Origin: Actinomyces timonensis DSM 23838
GTDB taxonomy: Bacteria > Actinomycetota > Actinomycetes > Actinomycetales > Actinomycetaceae
Direction: 5' to 3'
Assembly: GCF_000295095.1 (NCBI RefSeq)
Contig: NZ_JH806633.1
Span: 558,053 to 622,052, forward strand
Length of the DNA stretch: 64,000 bases
In this document: positions 1 to 10,021 of the stretch, one piece after another
Layout of the letters: every line of letters starts with the position of its first letter
Position numbering within the stretch: position 1 is the stretch's first letter
Notes under the pieces: generated by a model
The model's database searches: none
Told to the model about the DNA's origin: nothing
Seen by the model: only the letters and a program-made list of their open reading frames with translations
Program-made: the position numbers and the translations under genes

Positions 1-1
1 C

Positions 2-2041
2 ATCGACCTCACCGCCGATGAGGTGGACGCCGACGCCGTCACCCGGGCCGTCCTCACCATGCCCCTCGACATGGGCCTCGACCCCGCGGCACCCGGCGTG
101 GCCTGCGACGGCGTCGACATCGCCGAGGCCATCCGCGACCCGCATATCGCCTCCGTCGTCTCCAAGGTCGCCACCAACCTCGACGTGCGCGCCGAGCTCG
201 CCCGCCTCCAGCGCGAGATCATCGCCGAGGAGTCCCGCGACGCCGTCGACCTGCACCGCTCCTTCAGCACGGGGGCGGGGATCGTCGCCGAGGGCCGCGA
301 CATCACCACCGTCATCGCCCCCGACGCCGACGTCCGCCTCCTCGTCACCGCCAGCGAGGAGGCCCGCCTGGCCCGCCGCGCCGGGGACCTGGAGGCCGCG
401 GGCAAGAGCGTCGACGCCGCCGCCCTGCGCGACCAGGTGGTGCGCCGCGACCACGACGACGCCACCGTCTCCCAGTTCCTCACCGCACCCGAGGGCGTCA
501 CCCTCGTCGACTCCTCCGACATGACGCTCGAGGAGACCGTCGACCACGTCCTCGGCCTCATCGAGGCGGCCCGCGCCGAGGCCGTCGAGCGAGACCAGGC
601 CGACGAGCAGCGGGCCGAGGCCCTGCGCGCCGGCCTGCGGGAGTACGCGCTGGAGGACGAGGACCTGGCCCTGCTTGACGACGAGGCGGAGCTCCCCTCC
701 GGCGAGACCGCCTTCGAGGCCGGGCTGCCCGTGCTCGCCGTCGTCGGGCGCCCGAACGTCGGCAAGTCCACGCTCGTCAACCGGGTCCTGGGCCGCCGCG
801 AGGCCGTCGTCCAGGACACCCCGGGAGTCACCCGGGACCGCGTCTCCTACCCCGCCGAGTGGGCGGGGCGCCGCTTCACCATCGTGGACACCGGCGGCTG
901 GGAGGTCGACGTCGAGGGCCTGGACGCCTCGGTCGCCTCCCAGGCGGAGGTCGCCGTCGAGCTCGCCGACGCCGTCCTGCTCGTCGTCGACGCGCAGGTG
1001 GGCATCACCGAGACCGACGCCCAGGTGGTGCGCCTCCTGCGGCGCAGCGGCAAGCCCGTGGTGCTGGCCGCCAACAAGGTCGACTCCCCGGCCCAGGAGG
1101 GCGACGCCGCCTCCCTGTGGAACCTGGGGCTGGGCGAGCCCTACGCCGTCTCCGCCCTCCACGGGCGCGGCAGCGGGGAGGTCCTCGACGCCTGCATGGA
1201 GGTCCTGCCGGAGGTCTCCGCCATCGCCCCGGCCGCCCCCGAGGGGCATATGCACCGCATCGCCCTGGTGGGCCGCCCCAATGTTGGCAAGTCCTCCCTG
1301 CTCAACTCCATCGCCAGGCAGGACCGCGTGGTCGTCAACGAGCTGGCCGGCACCACCCGCGACCCCGTGGACGAGATCATCGAGCTCGACGACCGCCAGT
1401 GGGTGTTCGTGGACACGGCCGGCATCCGCCGCCGCGTGCGCCAGTCGCGCGGAGCCGACTACTACGCGGTCCTGCGCACCCAGGGGGCGATTGAGAAGGC
1501 GGAGGTCGCCGTCGTCCTCCTGGACGCCTCCGAGCCGCTGACCGAGCAGGACGTGCGGGTCATCCAGCAGGCGGTCGACGCTGGTCGCGCGCTCGTGCTG
1601 GTCAACAACAAGTGGGACCTCGTGGACGAGGACCGCCAGAAGATGCTCAGGTGGGAGATCGAGCACGACCTCGCGCATGTGTCCTGGGCGCCGCATATCA
1701 ACCTCGCTGCGGCCACCGGCTGGCACACGAACCGGCTCGTGCGCGCTCTCGACGCCGCCCTGGAGGGCTGGGGGACGCGCATCCCGACCGGCCGCCTCAA
1801 TTCCTTCCTCGGGGAGCTCCAGGCGGCGACCCCGCACCCGCTGCGTGGCGGCAAGCAGCCTCGCATCCTTTTCTCCACGCAGGCGCAGGTGCGCCCGCCG
1901 CGCATCGTCATCTTCACCACCGGGTTCCTCGACGCCGGCTACCGGCGCTTCATCGAGCGCCGCCTGCGCGAGGAGTTCGGCTTCGTGGGCACCCCGATCC
2001 AGATCGGCGTGCGCGTGCGGGAGAAGCGCCAGCGGCGATGA
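2..2041 (+). CDS. cmk-der: Cytidylate kinase-GTPase Der fusion (5' partial)
   Basis: The reading frame is open from the left edge, so the N-terminus, including the Cmk P-loop, lies outside the window. The first ~190 residues are the end of a CMP kinase, with the [15 protein letters not shown] segment and RRDHDDAT. After an acidic linker come two tandem Der/EngA G domains. The first has GRPNVGKST near residue 248, [15 protein letters not shown] and NKVD; the second has GRPNVGKSS near residue 423, [13 protein letters not shown] and NKWD. A C-terminal KH-like domain ends in VREKRQRR. Cmk phosphorylates CMP/dCMP; Der is a 50S ribosome-assembly GTPase. Fusion of the two is known in several actinobacteria. 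The last 76 bases before the stop are duplicated at 3290-3368. The stop overlaps the next start (ATGA). Confidence 0.95.
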   Translation: MDLTADEVDADAVTRAVLTMPLDMGLDPAAPGVACDGVDIAEAIRDPHIASVVSKVATNLDVRAELARLQREIIAEESRDAVDLHRSFSTGAGIVAEGRDITTVIAPDADVRLLVTASEEARLARRAGDLEAAGKSVDAAALRDQVVRRDHDDATVSQFLTAPEGVTLVDSSDMTLEETVDHVLGLIEAARAEAVERDQADEQRAEALRAGLREYALEDEDLALLDDEAELPSGETAFEAGLPVLAVVGRPNVGKSTLVNRVLGRREAVVQDTPGVTRDRVSYPAEWAGRRFTIVDTGGWEVDVEGLDASVASQAEVAVELADAVLLVVDAQVGITETDAQVVRLLRRSGKPVVLAANKVDSPAQEGDAASLWNLGLGEPYAVSALHGRGSGEVLDACMEVLPEVSAIAPAAPEGHMHRIALVGRPNVGKSSLLNSIARQDRVVVNELAGTTRDPVDEIIELDDRQWVFVDTAGIRRRVRQSRGADYYAVLRTQGAIEKAEVAVVLLDASEPLTEQDVRVIQQAVDAGRALVLVNNKWDLVDEDRQKMLRWEIEHDLAHVSWAPHINLAAATGWHTNRLVRALDAALEGWGTRIPTGRLNSFLGELQAATPHPLRGGKQPRILFSTQAQVRPPRIVIFTTGFLDAGYRRFIERRLREEFGFVGTPIQIGVRVREKRQRR

Positions 2042-2044
2042 GTG
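1966..2044. repeat. Direct repeat copy 1 (der 3' end)
   Basis: This 79-bp stretch, the last codons and stop of der, is repeated in the same orientation at 3290-3368 with 76 of 79 bases identical by eye. It is the functional copy, inside the intact der frame. The two copies bracket the ltrA-like gene. Confidence 0.9.
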
Positions 2045-3264
2045 CCTCGCGGATGAGTGTGGGGCGGGCTCCTCGCGGCGGCGCCGAAGGGCCGGCCGAC
2101 GGCGGTCGCGCTTCGGCGCCGCGGGCGCTGGATCACCGGCCGGTGGACCCGGTCATGCTCCTGTTCGACCTCGTCTACGTCTTCCTCATCACCGAGGTGA
2201 GCGGGGTCCTGCGCGGAGAGCCGGGGATGCTCGGCGTGGCGCGGGCTGGGGTCATCCTCGCGCTCGTCTACTGGCAGTGGGTGCTCGTGTCCGTGCAGAC
2301 GAGCCTGCGGGACATGTCGACGGCGCCCAACCGCTTCACGGTCATGCTCCTCATGCTCGTCGCCATGGTGAGCGCCGCGGCCGTGCCCGAGGCCTTCAAC
2401 GACCGGGCGACGGTCCTGGCGGTCTCCTGCACGGCGTCCCGGTTCCTCATCACCGGCCTGCTCGCCCGCTCGGAGAACAGCCGGGCCTTCCGCATGGACC
2501 TCCTGGCCTCGCTCATCCAGGCCCCACTGCTCATCGCCGGGGCGATCGTCGGCGGCACGGCGCAACTCGTCTTGTGGGCGGGTGCCGCGCTGTATGAGAT
2601 CTCCGGGCCGCTCATCCACTCGCGCACGATGCGGACCCAGAGGTACGACGTCGGCAATGTGGTGGAGCGCTTCGGGCTGCTCATTATCGTGGCACTGGGG
2701 GAGACGATCGTGTCGATCTGCACCCCGCAGGCCGAGCTGAGCGAGCTGACCACCGCGGACCTCGCGGTGCTCGTGGCGGCTTTCGTTCTGGTGGTGGGCC
2801 TGTGGTGGGCGTACTTCCACCGCGGCGCGGCGCTCATGGAGCATTACATCGCGAACGCCGCCGTGCCGTTCCTCCCGGTGCGCAATCTGCTGGCTTATGG
2901 GCATCTCGTGCTCGTGGCGGGGCTTATCGCGATCGCGGCTGGCTTCCACCATGTGGTGGCCGATCCCCATCATCCGGCGGATGCCCGCTCGGCGGCGCTG
3001 CTCTGCGCGGGGACGATCGCCTTCCTCGCGATGTTCGCAGTCGTCCGCCTGCGCAATATCCACCGCGTCTATGTGTCCCGGATGGTCGCGAGCGGCATCT
3101 GCCTCCTCCTCATTCCCGTGGGAATGAGGGTGAGCGGGCTCGTGCTCGTCAGCGCCCTCGCCGCCGTGGCCGCCGCGCAGTGCGCGTGGGAGACCCTCGC
3201 CCCGCGCAGCGCTGGCGCCCCCGAGCGGGACGAGCTGGCTGCCGTGGCGGCTATCCGGGGATAG
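2038..3264 (+). CDS. LtrA-like (low temperature requirement A) membrane protein
   Basis: A 408-residue polytopic membrane protein. After a ~35-residue cytosolic N-terminus the family hallmark appears as [14 protein letters not shown], corresponding to the ELFFDLVFVFAIT motif of the LtrA/DUF acid- and cold-related membrane family. About ten hydrophobic segments follow, with a conserved ALGETIVSI segment near residue 220 and a WWAYFHRG segment. The biochemical role of the family is unknown. The ATG overlaps the der stop by four bases, so it may be translationally coupled. It is followed at 3290 by a second copy of the der 3' end, which suggests the gene was inserted at the der terminus. Family assignment is by motif; substrate is not inferred. 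Confidence 0.8.
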   Translation: MSASRMSVGRAPRGGAEGPADGGRASAPRALDHRPVDPVMLLFDLVYVFLITEVSGVLRGEPGMLGVARAGVILALVYWQWVLVSVQTSLRDMSTAPNRFTVMLLMLVAMVSAAAVPEAFNDRATVLAVSCTASRFLITGLLARSENSRAFRMDLLASLIQAPLLIAGAIVGGTAQLVLWAGAALYEISGPLIHSRTMRTQRYDVGNVVERFGLLIIVALGETIVSICTPQAELSELTTADLAVLVAAFVLVVGLWWAYFHRGAALMEHYIANAAVPFLPVRNLLAYGHLVLVAGLIAIAAGFHHVVADPHHPADARSAALLCAGTIAFLAMFAVVRLRNIHRVYVSRMVASGICLLLIPVGMRVSGLVLVSALAAVAAAQCAWETLAPRSAGAPERDELAAVAAIRG

Positions 3265-3289
3265 GAGAGGGGAGTTAGCGAGGGACAGG

Positions 3290-3368
3290 GCGCGAGGAGT
3301 TCGGCTTCGCGGGCACACCGATCCAGATCGGCGTGCGCGTGCGGGAGAAGCGCCAGCGGCGGTGAGTG
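3290..3368. repeat. Direct repeat copy 2 (orphan der 3' end)
   Basis: A second copy of the der 3' end. It still reads in frame as the last 23 Der residues plus a stop, with one substitution (V to A), but has no gene body upstream. Differences from copy 1 are at 3310, 3317 and 3362. It looks like a scar left when DNA carrying ltrA was inserted at or duplicated from the der terminus. Confidence 0.9.
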
Positions 3369-3455
3369 GGGTGGGACGCTGGCGTGCCCGCGAGTCCCCG
3401 CTTTGCTGTTCCCGAGTTCAACCCGCCCGTGACGACTCAAGGATAGGATGAGGTT

Positions 3456-3827
3456 GTGATTGATCACCTCTCGCTTGGCGTCAGCGACCCCTCTGCATCG
3501 AGTGCCTTCTACACGAGGGCGCTCGCGCCCTTGGGCTACCGGGTGCTCGCGGAGCACGGCCCGGTGATCGGGCTGGGTATCGAAAGGCGCGAGGATGGGC
3601 CGAATGCGGAGTTGTGGCTGGTTCCCGCCGACACGCCGACTGTCGTTCATCTGGCGTTGACGGCGGAGTCGACCGAGCAGGTTGATGCCTTCTACGAGGC
3701 GGCGCTTGCCGCGGGCGGCAGCGACAACGGCTCCCCTGGGGAGCGGCCGCAGTACCATCCGGGTTACTACGGTGCCTTCGTCCTGGACCCGGACGGACAC
3801 AACATCGAGGCGGTCTTTCACGGCTGA
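3456..3827 (+). CDS. VOC superfamily (glyoxalase/bleomycin-resistance fold) protein
   Basis: A 123-residue single-domain protein with the paired beta-alpha-beta-beta-beta units of the vicinal-oxygen-chelate fold. It opens with MIDHLSLGVSD, has an FYTRALAPLGY helix, and ends with a GYYGAFVLDPDGHNIEAV module typical of glyoxalase-like dioxygenases and lyases. Likely metal ligands are His4 and the C-terminal Glu; the substrate cannot be told. The start is GTG. A TAGGAT -10 box at 3444-3449 lies six bases before it, suggesting a leaderless transcript. Upstream is the orphan der repeat, so the gene probably has its own promoter. Confidence 0.85.
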   Translation: MIDHLSLGVSDPSASSAFYTRALAPLGYRVLAEHGPVIGLGIERREDGPNAELWLVPADTPTVVHLALTAESTEQVDAFYEAALAAGGSDNGSPGERPQYHPGYYGAFVLDPDGHNIEAVFHG

Positions 3828-3928
3828 GCATGGCAGCGAGGGCTGTCGAGTACGACGAGTTCGTCGCCGTGGCCGCTGCCCGGTAGGCCGCGCGAGGCGG
3901 AAGTAGGTGGTGAGGGGCGCGCGGGACG

Positions 3929-5452
3929 CTACGCCTCGGGCGGCTCGCCTTCGTCGCGGATGGCGGGATTGTCATCTTCGATGGCGTAGCCGTCCTCGTC
4001 GAATTTCGCCCATCGGGCCCCCGGAGGAAGACGCACGTTAGAATCGACTTTGAGATTCACTGGGAAAGTGATGGCACTGTTACTCGCTGTTTTCCAAGTA
4101 TAGTTGAATAGTGCTCCTTCGAAATTGACGATGCCACTGAAGTCGGCGCCCTCAAAATCTGCCTTGCGCTTAAACTTCGCACTGCAAAAGTCGGTGTAGT
4201 CCATAAATTTCGCCTCACGAAAGCCGGCTCCGAAAATATAGGTTGTATACCGAAAATCGGTTCGGGCGGAAAAATACGCCTTCCAGAAGTCAGCTGTGTA
4301 AAATGTGGCTCCTGCGAAGACCGCGAAGGAGAATGAGGTTCTTCGAAAGTCGACAACAGTGAAGAACGCTCTTTCGAAATCGACTCGCTCGAAGGATGAG
4401 TTATTGAAATCTGCGATGACGAAGTTGGCCTCATTGAAAGAAATGGTGTCCGAAGATACGACGCCCGTAAAAATGGTGCTGCCACTGAATGTCGCTCGCT
4501 CGAAAGTGGTTACATCACCGAATGTGGAGTTTCGAAAATTGGAACTCTCAACGAATTCCACATTCTTGAATCTCGTGGGTCCGACGAAGGTAGACGAGTC
4601 GAAAGTGGCGTTCGCGATGAATAGCGCGCCTTCGAAGGTCGCAGGTGTATTGAATGCTAAACCGTCGAAAGTAAGCGGTTCAACGAAGATTGCGTTGTGG
4701 AGGTCGATCGAGCAGTCGCACCAGAGTTGGTCGTCGTCGACCTCTTGAATGACCTCCTCTGAACGGTCGGTCGTGGGGCGTGCCTTCCGCAGATGCCGTG
4801 CCAAGACCTCGAGGACGGTCGACTCCACTGGCCCGTCTGTGCTCACGCACCTGCGGCCTTTGACGACGATGGCCGACTCGTCCTCGTCCCCGGTGGCGGG
4901 CTCCCACTGGCCGCGCTCGGTGCGCAGGTAGCCGCAGAGGATGTCGACGACCCGCTGCTTGTACGAACCCTTGTAGGTGTCGGCGACATCCGTCAGGGCG
5001 TAGACGCCAGCGATCCGTACCTGGGGTGAATCGCTCCCCAGTTGTTCCACGGCGGCCAGGAGCCGTGCTTCTGCATCCCGCCCTACCGACGCCTTCTCAT
5101 CGCGCTCAGCGCTGGCCCGTTCCCGATACTTGATGACGAGATAGCCGACAGCGCCAATGCCACCGATCGTCGTCAACGCGACTTTGACAACCTCGATCGG
5201 AGCAACGCGGGCATGAGTGGAACCGCCGATCCACCAGCCTCGCGACCACGGGAATCCACCGCCCCAGAGCCAGACAAGCGCGGTGAACAGCAGGACCGCA
5301 AGCAGTGCCCAACCGAGGATGACCCGGAAGAGCGAGGCGCTGAACCAATCCCGCACCCGTCGCCATGCATTCCGTCGCCATGCTGCCACCGTCGTCTGCA
5401 ACCGGCGTGCCAGAGGGGGCTTCTTCTCAGCCGAATCGTCAGGAGCATCCAC
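3929..5452 (-). CDS. Membrane-anchored pentapeptide-repeat protein
   Basis: 507 residues. The N-terminus is basic, followed by two membrane segments (about residues 40-66 and 87-108). Next comes a region with AAVEQLGS and [14 protein letters not shown], a module seen in actinobacterial pentapeptide proteins that resembles a HEAT-like cap. From about residue 240 to 445 the chain is built from pentapeptide repeats with Phe at the centre (for example [14 protein letters not shown]), predicting a right-handed quadrilateral beta-helix facing the cytosol. The GTG start at 5452 is preceded by AGAGAGGA at eight bases. Base composition between about 4050 and 4700 is clearly richer in A/T than its neighbours, consistent with transfer. 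It is divergent from pgi. Function unknown; some pentapeptide proteins protect gyrase, but nothing here shows that. Confidence 0.8.
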   Translation of the reverse strand: MDAPDDSAEKKPPLARRLQTTVAAWRRNAWRRVRDWFSASLFRVILGWALLAVLLFTALVWLWGGGFPWSRGWWIGGSTHARVAPIEVVKVALTTIGGIGAVGYLVIKYRERASAERDEKASVGRDAEARLLAAVEQLGSDSPQVRIAGVYALTDVADTYKGSYKQRVVDILCGYLRTERGQWEPATGDEDESAIVVKGRRCVSTDGPVESTVLEVLARHLRKARPTTDRSEEVIQEVDDDQLWCDCSIDLHNAIFVEPLTFDGLAFNTPATFEGALFIANATFDSSTFVGPTRFKNVEFVESSNFRNSTFGDVTTFERATFSGSTIFTGVVSSDTISFNEANFVIADFNNSSFERVDFERAFFTVVDFRRTSFSFAVFAGATFYTADFWKAYFSARTDFRYTTYIFGAGFREAKFMDYTDFCSAKFKRKADFEGADFSGIVNFEGALFNYTWKTASNSAITFPVNLKVDSNVRLPPGARWAKFDEDGYAIEDDNPAIRDEGEPPEA

Positions 5453-5608
5453 TGCGCCGGTCCTCTCTGGAATCGGGATGACGACGCTGGGGGAGAGTGC
5501 GGCGCCGCGGACCGATCCTACCTGCGCGTTCGCCGTCGGAGGCCTGCTCCGCCTCCGCCGAGCCGAACCCCGCCCTTCCGTCCCGCCATTCGTGTCGGAC
5601 CTACCCGC

Positions 5609-5620
5609 TACGCTTGGGGC
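5609..5620 (+). promoter_or_regulatory. Leaderless -10 element of pgi
   Basis: TACGCT at 5609-5614 followed by six bases and the pgi ATG. The spacing places transcription start at or next to the ATG. The rest of the 168-bp divergent gap to the pentapeptide gene shows no further feature I can support. Confidence 0.5.
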
Positions 5621-7276
5621 ATGCAGACGCCTATCGATGCCACCGCAACGCCCTCCTGGACCCGCCTGACCGAACTGCACCTCGGCATGCGCCCTGACCT
5701 GCGCGCCTGGTTCGCGCAGGACCCAGAGCGCGCCGAGCGCTTCACCTACCAGGTCGGTGACCTCACCATCGACCTGTCCAAGAACCTCCTCACCGATGAT
5801 GTCCGTGACGCCCTCGCCTCCCTCGCCGTCGAGGTGGACGTGCCCGGGCGCCGCGACGCCATGTACTCCGGCGAGCACATCAACATCACCGAGGACCGCG
5901 CCGTCCTCCACACCGCCCTGCGCCGCCCCGCCACCGACGCCCTCATGGTGGACAACCAGGACGTCGTCACCGACGTCCACAAGGTCCTCGAGCGCGTCTA
6001 CGACTTCGCCCGCCGCGTCCGCTCCGGCGAGTGGGTCGGCGTGACCGGCAAGCGCATCGAGACCGTCGTCAACATTGGCATCGGCGGCTCCGACCTCGGC
6101 CCCGTCATGGTCTACGAGGCCCTCAAGCCCTACGTCCAGGACGGTCTGGAGTGCCGCTTCATCTCCAACATCGACCCCAACGACTGCGCGGAGAAGGTCA
6201 AGGACCTCAACCCCGAGACCACCCTGTTCATCATCGCCTCCAAGACCTTCACCACGCTGGAGACCCTCACCAACGCGCGCATGGCCCGCGACTGGTTCCT
6301 CGCCTCCCTCGCCGAGCGCGGCATCAGCGCCGACGGCGCCATCGCCAAGCACTTCGTGGCCGTGTCCACCGCGCTCGACAAGGTCGCCGACTTCGGCATC
6401 GACCCCGCCAACGCCTTCGGCTTCTGGAACTGGGTCGGCGGGCGCTACTCCGTCGACTCCGCCGTCGGCACCGTCCTCGCCGTCGCCATCGGCCCCGAGA
6501 ACTTCGCCGACTTCCTCGCCGGCTTCCACGCCGTCGACGAGCACTTCGCCACCAAGGACCCGGCCGAGAACGTCCCCATGCTCATGGGCCTTCTCAACGT
6601 CTGGTACGTCAACTTCTTCCACGCCGCCTCCCACGCGGTGCTGCCCTACGCCCAGTACCTGCACCGCTTCCCCGCCTACCTCCAGCAGCTCACCATGGAG
6701 TCCAACGGCAAGTCCGTGCGCTGGGACGGCTCCTCCGTCACCACCGACACCGGCGAGATCTTCTGGGGCGAGGCCGGCACCAACGGCCAGCACGCCTTCT
6801 ACCAGCTCATCCACCAGGGCACCCAGCTCATCCCCGCCGACTTCATCGCCGTGGCCAACCCCGCCCACCCCGTCAAGGACGGCGGCGTCGACGTCCACGA
6901 GCTCTTCCTGTCCAACTACCTCGCCCAGACCGCCGCCCTCGCCTTCGGCAAGACCGCCGAGGAGGTGCGCGCCGAGGGCACCCCGGAGGCGATCGTCCCC
7001 GCCCGCGTCTTCGCCGGCAACAAGCCGACGACGTCGATCCTCGCCCCCGCCCTCACCCCGAGCGTCGTGGGCCAGCTCATCGCCCTCTACGAGCACATCA
7101 CCTTCACGCAGGGCATCGTGTGGGGCATCGACTCCTTCGACCAGTGGGGCGTCGAGCTCGGCAAGAAGCTCGCCCTCGAGATCGCCCCCGCCGTCCAGGG
7201 CGACGCCGAGGCGCTCGCCGCGCAGGACTCCTCCACACAGGGCCTCATCCGCCGCTACCGGGAGCTGCGCCACTGA
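5621..7276 (+). CDS. pgi: Glucose-6-phosphate isomerase
   Basis: 551 residues, full length for the long bacterial form. It interconverts glucose 6-phosphate and fructose 6-phosphate in the cytosol. The [10 protein letters not shown] segment binds phosphate, [16 protein letters not shown] is the first family signature region, and [14 protein letters not shown] near the C-terminus is the second. The [14 protein letters not shown] segment carries the ring-opening His. The ATG was chosen because it begins the conserved domain and follows a -10 box by six bases. The next gene starts at the pgi stop (CTGA overlap). Together with zwf-opcA-pgl and gnd further right, it places the window at the glycolysis/pentose phosphate branch. 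Confidence 0.97.
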   Translation: MQTPIDATATPSWTRLTELHLGMRPDLRAWFAQDPERAERFTYQVGDLTIDLSKNLLTDDVRDALASLAVEVDVPGRRDAMYSGEHINITEDRAVLHTALRRPATDALMVDNQDVVTDVHKVLERVYDFARRVRSGEWVGVTGKRIETVVNIGIGGSDLGPVMVYEALKPYVQDGLECRFISNIDPNDCAEKVKDLNPETTLFIIASKTFTTLETLTNARMARDWFLASLAERGISADGAIAKHFVAVSTALDKVADFGIDPANAFGFWNWVGGRYSVDSAVGTVLAVAIGPENFADFLAGFHAVDEHFATKDPAENVPMLMGLLNVWYVNFFHAASHAVLPYAQYLHRFPAYLQQLTMESNGKSVRWDGSSVTTDTGEIFWGEAGTNGQHAFYQLIHQGTQLIPADFIAVANPAHPVKDGGVDVHELFLSNYLAQTAALAFGKTAEEVRAEGTPEAIVPARVFAGNKPTTSILAPALTPSVVGQLIALYEHITFTQGIVWGIDSFDQWGVELGKKLALEIAPAVQGDAEALAAQDSSTQGLIRRYRELRH

Positions 7277-8484
7277 GCACCGCACCCGCGCAGGGCCACG
7301 GCCCGGCCTCCCCGTGGGCGCCCGTCGTCGATGACGGGCGCCTGCGGGACCTCAGCGACGCCGAGCGCGCCCGGTACTCGCGCAACATGCTCGTCCCCGA
7401 GGTCGGGGTCGTCGGCCAGCAGCGCATCCGCGCCGCCCGCGTCCTCCTCATCGGCGCCGGGGGGCTCGGCGCGCCCGCCGCCCTCTACCTCGCCGCCGCC
7501 GGAGTCGGCGCACTCGGCATCGTCGACTTCGACGTCGTCGACATCTCCAACCTCCAACGCCAGATCCTCCACACCACTGACGGCGTCGGCGTCTCGAAGG
7601 CCCAGTCGGCTGCCGCTGCGATCACCGCGCTCAACCCTGACATGGAGGTCATCCTCCACGAGGAGCGGCTCGACGCCAGCAACGCCCTGCGATTGCTGGA
7701 GGGCTGGGACGTGGTTATCGACGGCACCGACAACTTCCCCACCCGCTACCTCGTCGGCGACGCCTGCGCCATGCTCGGCATCCCCCTCGTCCATGGCGCC
7801 GTCCTCCACTCCGCCGGCCAAGTCGGGGTCTTCGACGCCGCCCGGGGGCCCTGCCACCGCTGCCTCCACCCCGAGCCCCCGCCACCCGGCTCCGTGCCCT
7901 CCTGCGCGGAGGCCGGCGTGCTCGGCGTCCTGCCGGGCATCATCGGCACCATGCAGGCCACCGAGGCGCTCAAACTCATCATCGGGGGAGGGGAGCCCCT
8001 CATCGGAAGGCTCCTCCTCCTCGACGCCTGGGGCGCCAGCGTGCGGGAGATCCCCGTCGCCAAGCGCCCCGACTGCCCCCTGTGCGGGCCGAGCCCCGCC
8101 ATCACGAGCCTGGAGACGGTCCAGGAGACCTGCGCCGTCCCCGACACCACAGAACTGGAGAGGAACAACGCCATGAAGAGCATCACCGCCATGGACCTGC
8201 GCGCCCGCATCGCGGCGGGGGAGAGGCCCGGCGAGGCCTACACGCTCCTGGACGTGCGCGAGGCCGACGAGATCGCCGCCATGCCCGTGCCCGGGGCCAT
8301 CCACATCCCGCTCGGGGAGGTGGTCGAGCGCGCCGGGGAGCTCGATGCCGGGCGGGAGACCATCGTGACCTGTCAGGGCGGCATCCGCTCCAAGAAGGCC
8401 ATCAAGGCCCTGAAGGCGGCCGGCTACACCGGTGCCCTCACGAACCTCGACGGCGGGGCCCGCGCCTGGTACAAGTCGGCCTGA
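7273..8484 (+). CDS. moeB: MoeB/ThiF-type adenylyltransferase with C-terminal rhodanese domain
   Basis: About 403 residues. The E1-like domain starts with [15 protein letters not shown] and has the nucleotide-binding [32 protein letters not shown] and [10 protein letters not shown] are also present. A CHRCLHP Cys-x-x-Cys pair and a CPLCGP pair would bind zinc. From about residue 300 a rhodanese domain carries the active-site loop CQGGIRS. Proteins of this design (MoeZ/MoeBR) activate the C-terminus of small sulfur carriers and transfer sulfur for molybdopterin, thiamine or cysteine synthesis. No ATG, GTG or TTG exists in frame between the upstream pgi region and codon 39, so I chose the CTG at 7273, which overlaps the pgi stop; GGGAG lies nine bases upstream. 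Which carrier protein it serves is not shown. Confidence 0.88.
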   Translation: MSTAPAQGHGPASPWAPVVDDGRLRDLSDAERARYSRNMLVPEVGVVGQQRIRAARVLLIGAGGLGAPAALYLAAAGVGALGIVDFDVVDISNLQRQILHTTDGVGVSKAQSAAAAITALNPDMEVILHEERLDASNALRLLEGWDVVIDGTDNFPTRYLVGDACAMLGIPLVHGAVLHSAGQVGVFDAARGPCHRCLHPEPPPPGSVPSCAEAGVLGVLPGIIGTMQATEALKLIIGGGEPLIGRLLLLDAWGASVREIPVAKRPDCPLCGPSPAITSLETVQETCAVPDTTELERNNAMKSITAMDLRARIAAGERPGEAYTLLDVREADEIAAMPVPGAIHIPLGEVVERAGELDAGRETIVTCQGGIRSKKAIKALKAAGYTGALTNLDGGARAWYKSA

Positions 8485-8649
8485 GCCGCGGGCGGGCGGG
8501 CTGGCTGGCTGGCGCAGGCCGTCGGCGCGCCCGTGACTGGGGTCACCGCGTGCCGGTTTCGCCTGCGGGGCCACGGTGGGCTAAGGTTCTACACGTTCCG
8601 AGCGGACCCGAGCGGCGGAGGCGACTCCAGCCGCAGGGACGTGAGGCAA

Positions 8650-8723
<74 letters not shown>

Positions 8724-8743
8724 CTGATAACCGAATACCCTCA

Positions 8744-8777
8744 GCCCGCGCGACGAGTCATCGTAGCGCGGGCATTT
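8744..8777 (+). terminator. Intrinsic terminator after tRNA-Pro
   Basis: GCCCGCGC at 8744-8751 and GCGCGGGC at 8766-8773 form a perfect 8-bp stem. An inner ACGA/TCGT extension closes on a four-base loop, and ATTTT follows. It ends the tRNA transcript and could also act on the hicAB transcript coming from the other side. Confidence 0.7.
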
Positions 8778-8819
8778 TGCCGCCTGAGCCAGCGCGGCGA
8801 GGCGCTCAGCTGGCGTCCT

Positions 8820-9203
8820 TCACGCTGCCTTGGCGATCTGAGAGACCCTCCCCTTGGAAATCCCCATCAGGGTCGCGACGTCCTGCACGCTCAGCCCCTG
8901 TGTGAGTAGATCTGAGACCGTTCGGGCCTGCTCGGAACGTGCGCGTGCGCGGGCCTCCTCGGCGTCGCGCTGCGCCTGGTGCACGCAGGTGACCGCGTCG
9001 CGCACAGGGCCGGTCACCTCAAGTTCGACGGTAGCGTCTGCCAGAGCGGAGTCCTCCTCGGCCATGATCGACACGACATCACGGGCCATGTCCAAAGCCT
9101 CAGCCAGGGTGCGTCCCTGGGTGTACTGGACGGTCCCCGCGCAGGGAACCTCGACGGCCCACCAGGAACCCGAGCGTGTGGCAGTGGCAGTGACGGTACT
9201 CAT
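8820..9203 (-). CDS. hicB: HicB-family antitoxin with HTH domain
   Basis: 127 residues. The N-terminal half (GSWWAVEVPCAGTVQYTQGRT, then an AEALDMARDVVS helix) matches the partial RNase H fold of HicB antitoxins that covers the toxin. An Ala/Arg-rich helix follows. The C-terminus is a helix-turn-helix (LLTQGLSVQDVATLMGISKG, then RVSQIAKA) that would bind the hicAB promoter. The ATG overlaps the hicA stop (ATGA) and has GAGGAG just upstream inside hicA, so the pair is translationally coupled. Toxin-first order is typical of HicAB. It is expected to neutralise HicA and autoregulate the operon. Confidence 0.82.
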   Translation of the reverse strand: MSTVTATATRSGSWWAVEVPCAGTVQYTQGRTLAEALDMARDVVSIMAEEDSALADATVELEVTGPVRDAVTCVHQAQRDAEEARARARSEQARTVSDLLTQGLSVQDVATLMGISKGRVSQIAKAA

Positions 9204-9391
9204 CGGTTCTCCTCGGCCTTGCGGATAATGCTCTTGGCGGTGATCTCGTTGATGTCCTTGTGTCGCGGGACGATGAGAAGTGTGGCGCCGATGCGGGCCT
9301 TGGTGTGGTGACCTCCCTCAACGAGAGCCAGCGCCTCGCCGCGCTGCCTGGCGATGGCGGCGAGGCGCCTCAGCAAGTCGTTCCGCTTCAC
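9200..9391 (-). CDS. hicA: HicA-family mRNA interferase toxin
   Basis: 63 residues, the usual size for HicA, a double-stranded-RNA-binding-fold ribonuclease that cleaves mRNA. The chain begins VKRNDLLRRLAAIARQRGE and has the catalytic-His segment EGGHHTKARIG and the conserved PRHKDINEITAKSIIRKAEE end. The GTG at 9391 was preferred over the GTG at 9418 because it matches the family start and lies seven bases after a TAAACT -10 box (9399-9404 on this strand), suggesting leaderless transcription. It lies in the accessory block next to tRNA-Pro. Confidence 0.82.
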   Translation of the reverse strand: MKRNDLLRRLAAIARQRGEALALVEGGHHTKARIGATLLIVPRHKDINEITAKSIIRKAEENR

Positions 9392-9466
9392 GCCACAGAG
9401 TTTATCAACCCTGAACACGAGCTGTCGAGCATCGCTAAACGCGCAAGTGGAGCTATGAGAGTCTCA

Positions 9467-9493
9467 CCTCAACCCGGTTCTTCCGGTTTGAGG
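9467..9493 (-). terminator. Hairpin between hicA and transposase remnant
   Basis: CCTCAACCCGG at 9467-9477 and CCGGTTTGAGG at 9483-9493 form an 11-bp stem with one G-T-type mismatch and a five-base loop. It lies downstream of the transposase remnant and upstream of hicA on the same strand, so it could stop read-through into hicA. No clear T run follows. Elsewhere between 9392 and 9652 I see no gene. Confidence 0.4.
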
Positions 9494-9652
9494 GTGTGGT
9501 TGGGGTGGTGGCGCGCGGGGGTAGAGGGGGCGTCGGGGTCTTGGCGGGCATGATGGGAGTCGCTGACTATCCTTCGCCTGCCGGAGTGCCCCGACACCCC
9601 GCCGGAACCGCTCCTACTCGTGCCCCTACCGTCTCACCTGACTCCTGACACG

Positions 9653-9895
9653 TTAGTGTGCCGGGTTGATGTCGAGGGCTGTGAGGATGTCGGTGGCTTG
9701 GGTGGTGAGCTGGGGTTGGGTGGTGAGGGTATGGCCAGCGATGGTGACCTCGACGGCCAGGCCCGCCTTGGAGTCCGTGACGAACCTGGGTCTGCGCGCT
9801 GAGGCCTCTCCAGCCATGACGGCCAGCGCCTTGTTGCGCTGGGCTGTGAGCGCGGCGTTGTCGTGGGTGAAGCGCTTGGACGAGTAGTGCCACAC
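9653..9895 (-). pseudogene. Transposase C-terminal remnant (IS1634-like)
   Basis: Only about 80 residues remain open: an opening WHYSSKRFTHDNAALTAQRN, an AVMAGEA segment, ARRPRFV, and a C-terminal TDILTALDINP. The WHYSSKR plus AxxGE plus RFV pattern resembles the C-terminal half of IS1634/IS4-like transposases of actinobacteria. A full protein would be over 450 residues, so this is a decayed fragment. The frame continues a little upstream of 9895 but the catalytic DDE region is absent. No terminal inverted repeats were recognised. Family assignment is tentative. Confidence 0.45.
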
Positions 9896-10021
9896 CTCTC
9901 GCCAGGATCCCGGGTTGTTCTGGGGGGCTCCGCGTGGCGGGTCGGTGGCAGCGCGACCGGCCCGCCTGGACGCTGACGGCGCTTGCTCCTCGTCGGTGCT
10001 GTGGGGGGTTCGGTTGGCGGT

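Noticed and set aside
3831-3887. Short frame encoding MAARAVEYDEFVAVAAAR, resembling the start of a SigE-type sigma factor
   Set aside because: Only 18 codons, and the following DNA shows no sigma-factor similarity; chance resemblance or too short to call.
3929-7285. Very long minus-strand frame running from the pentapeptide gene across pgi
   Set aside because: The part opposite pgi is a GC-rich shadow with skewed Gly/Val/Asp content; the real gene starts at the GTG at 5452.
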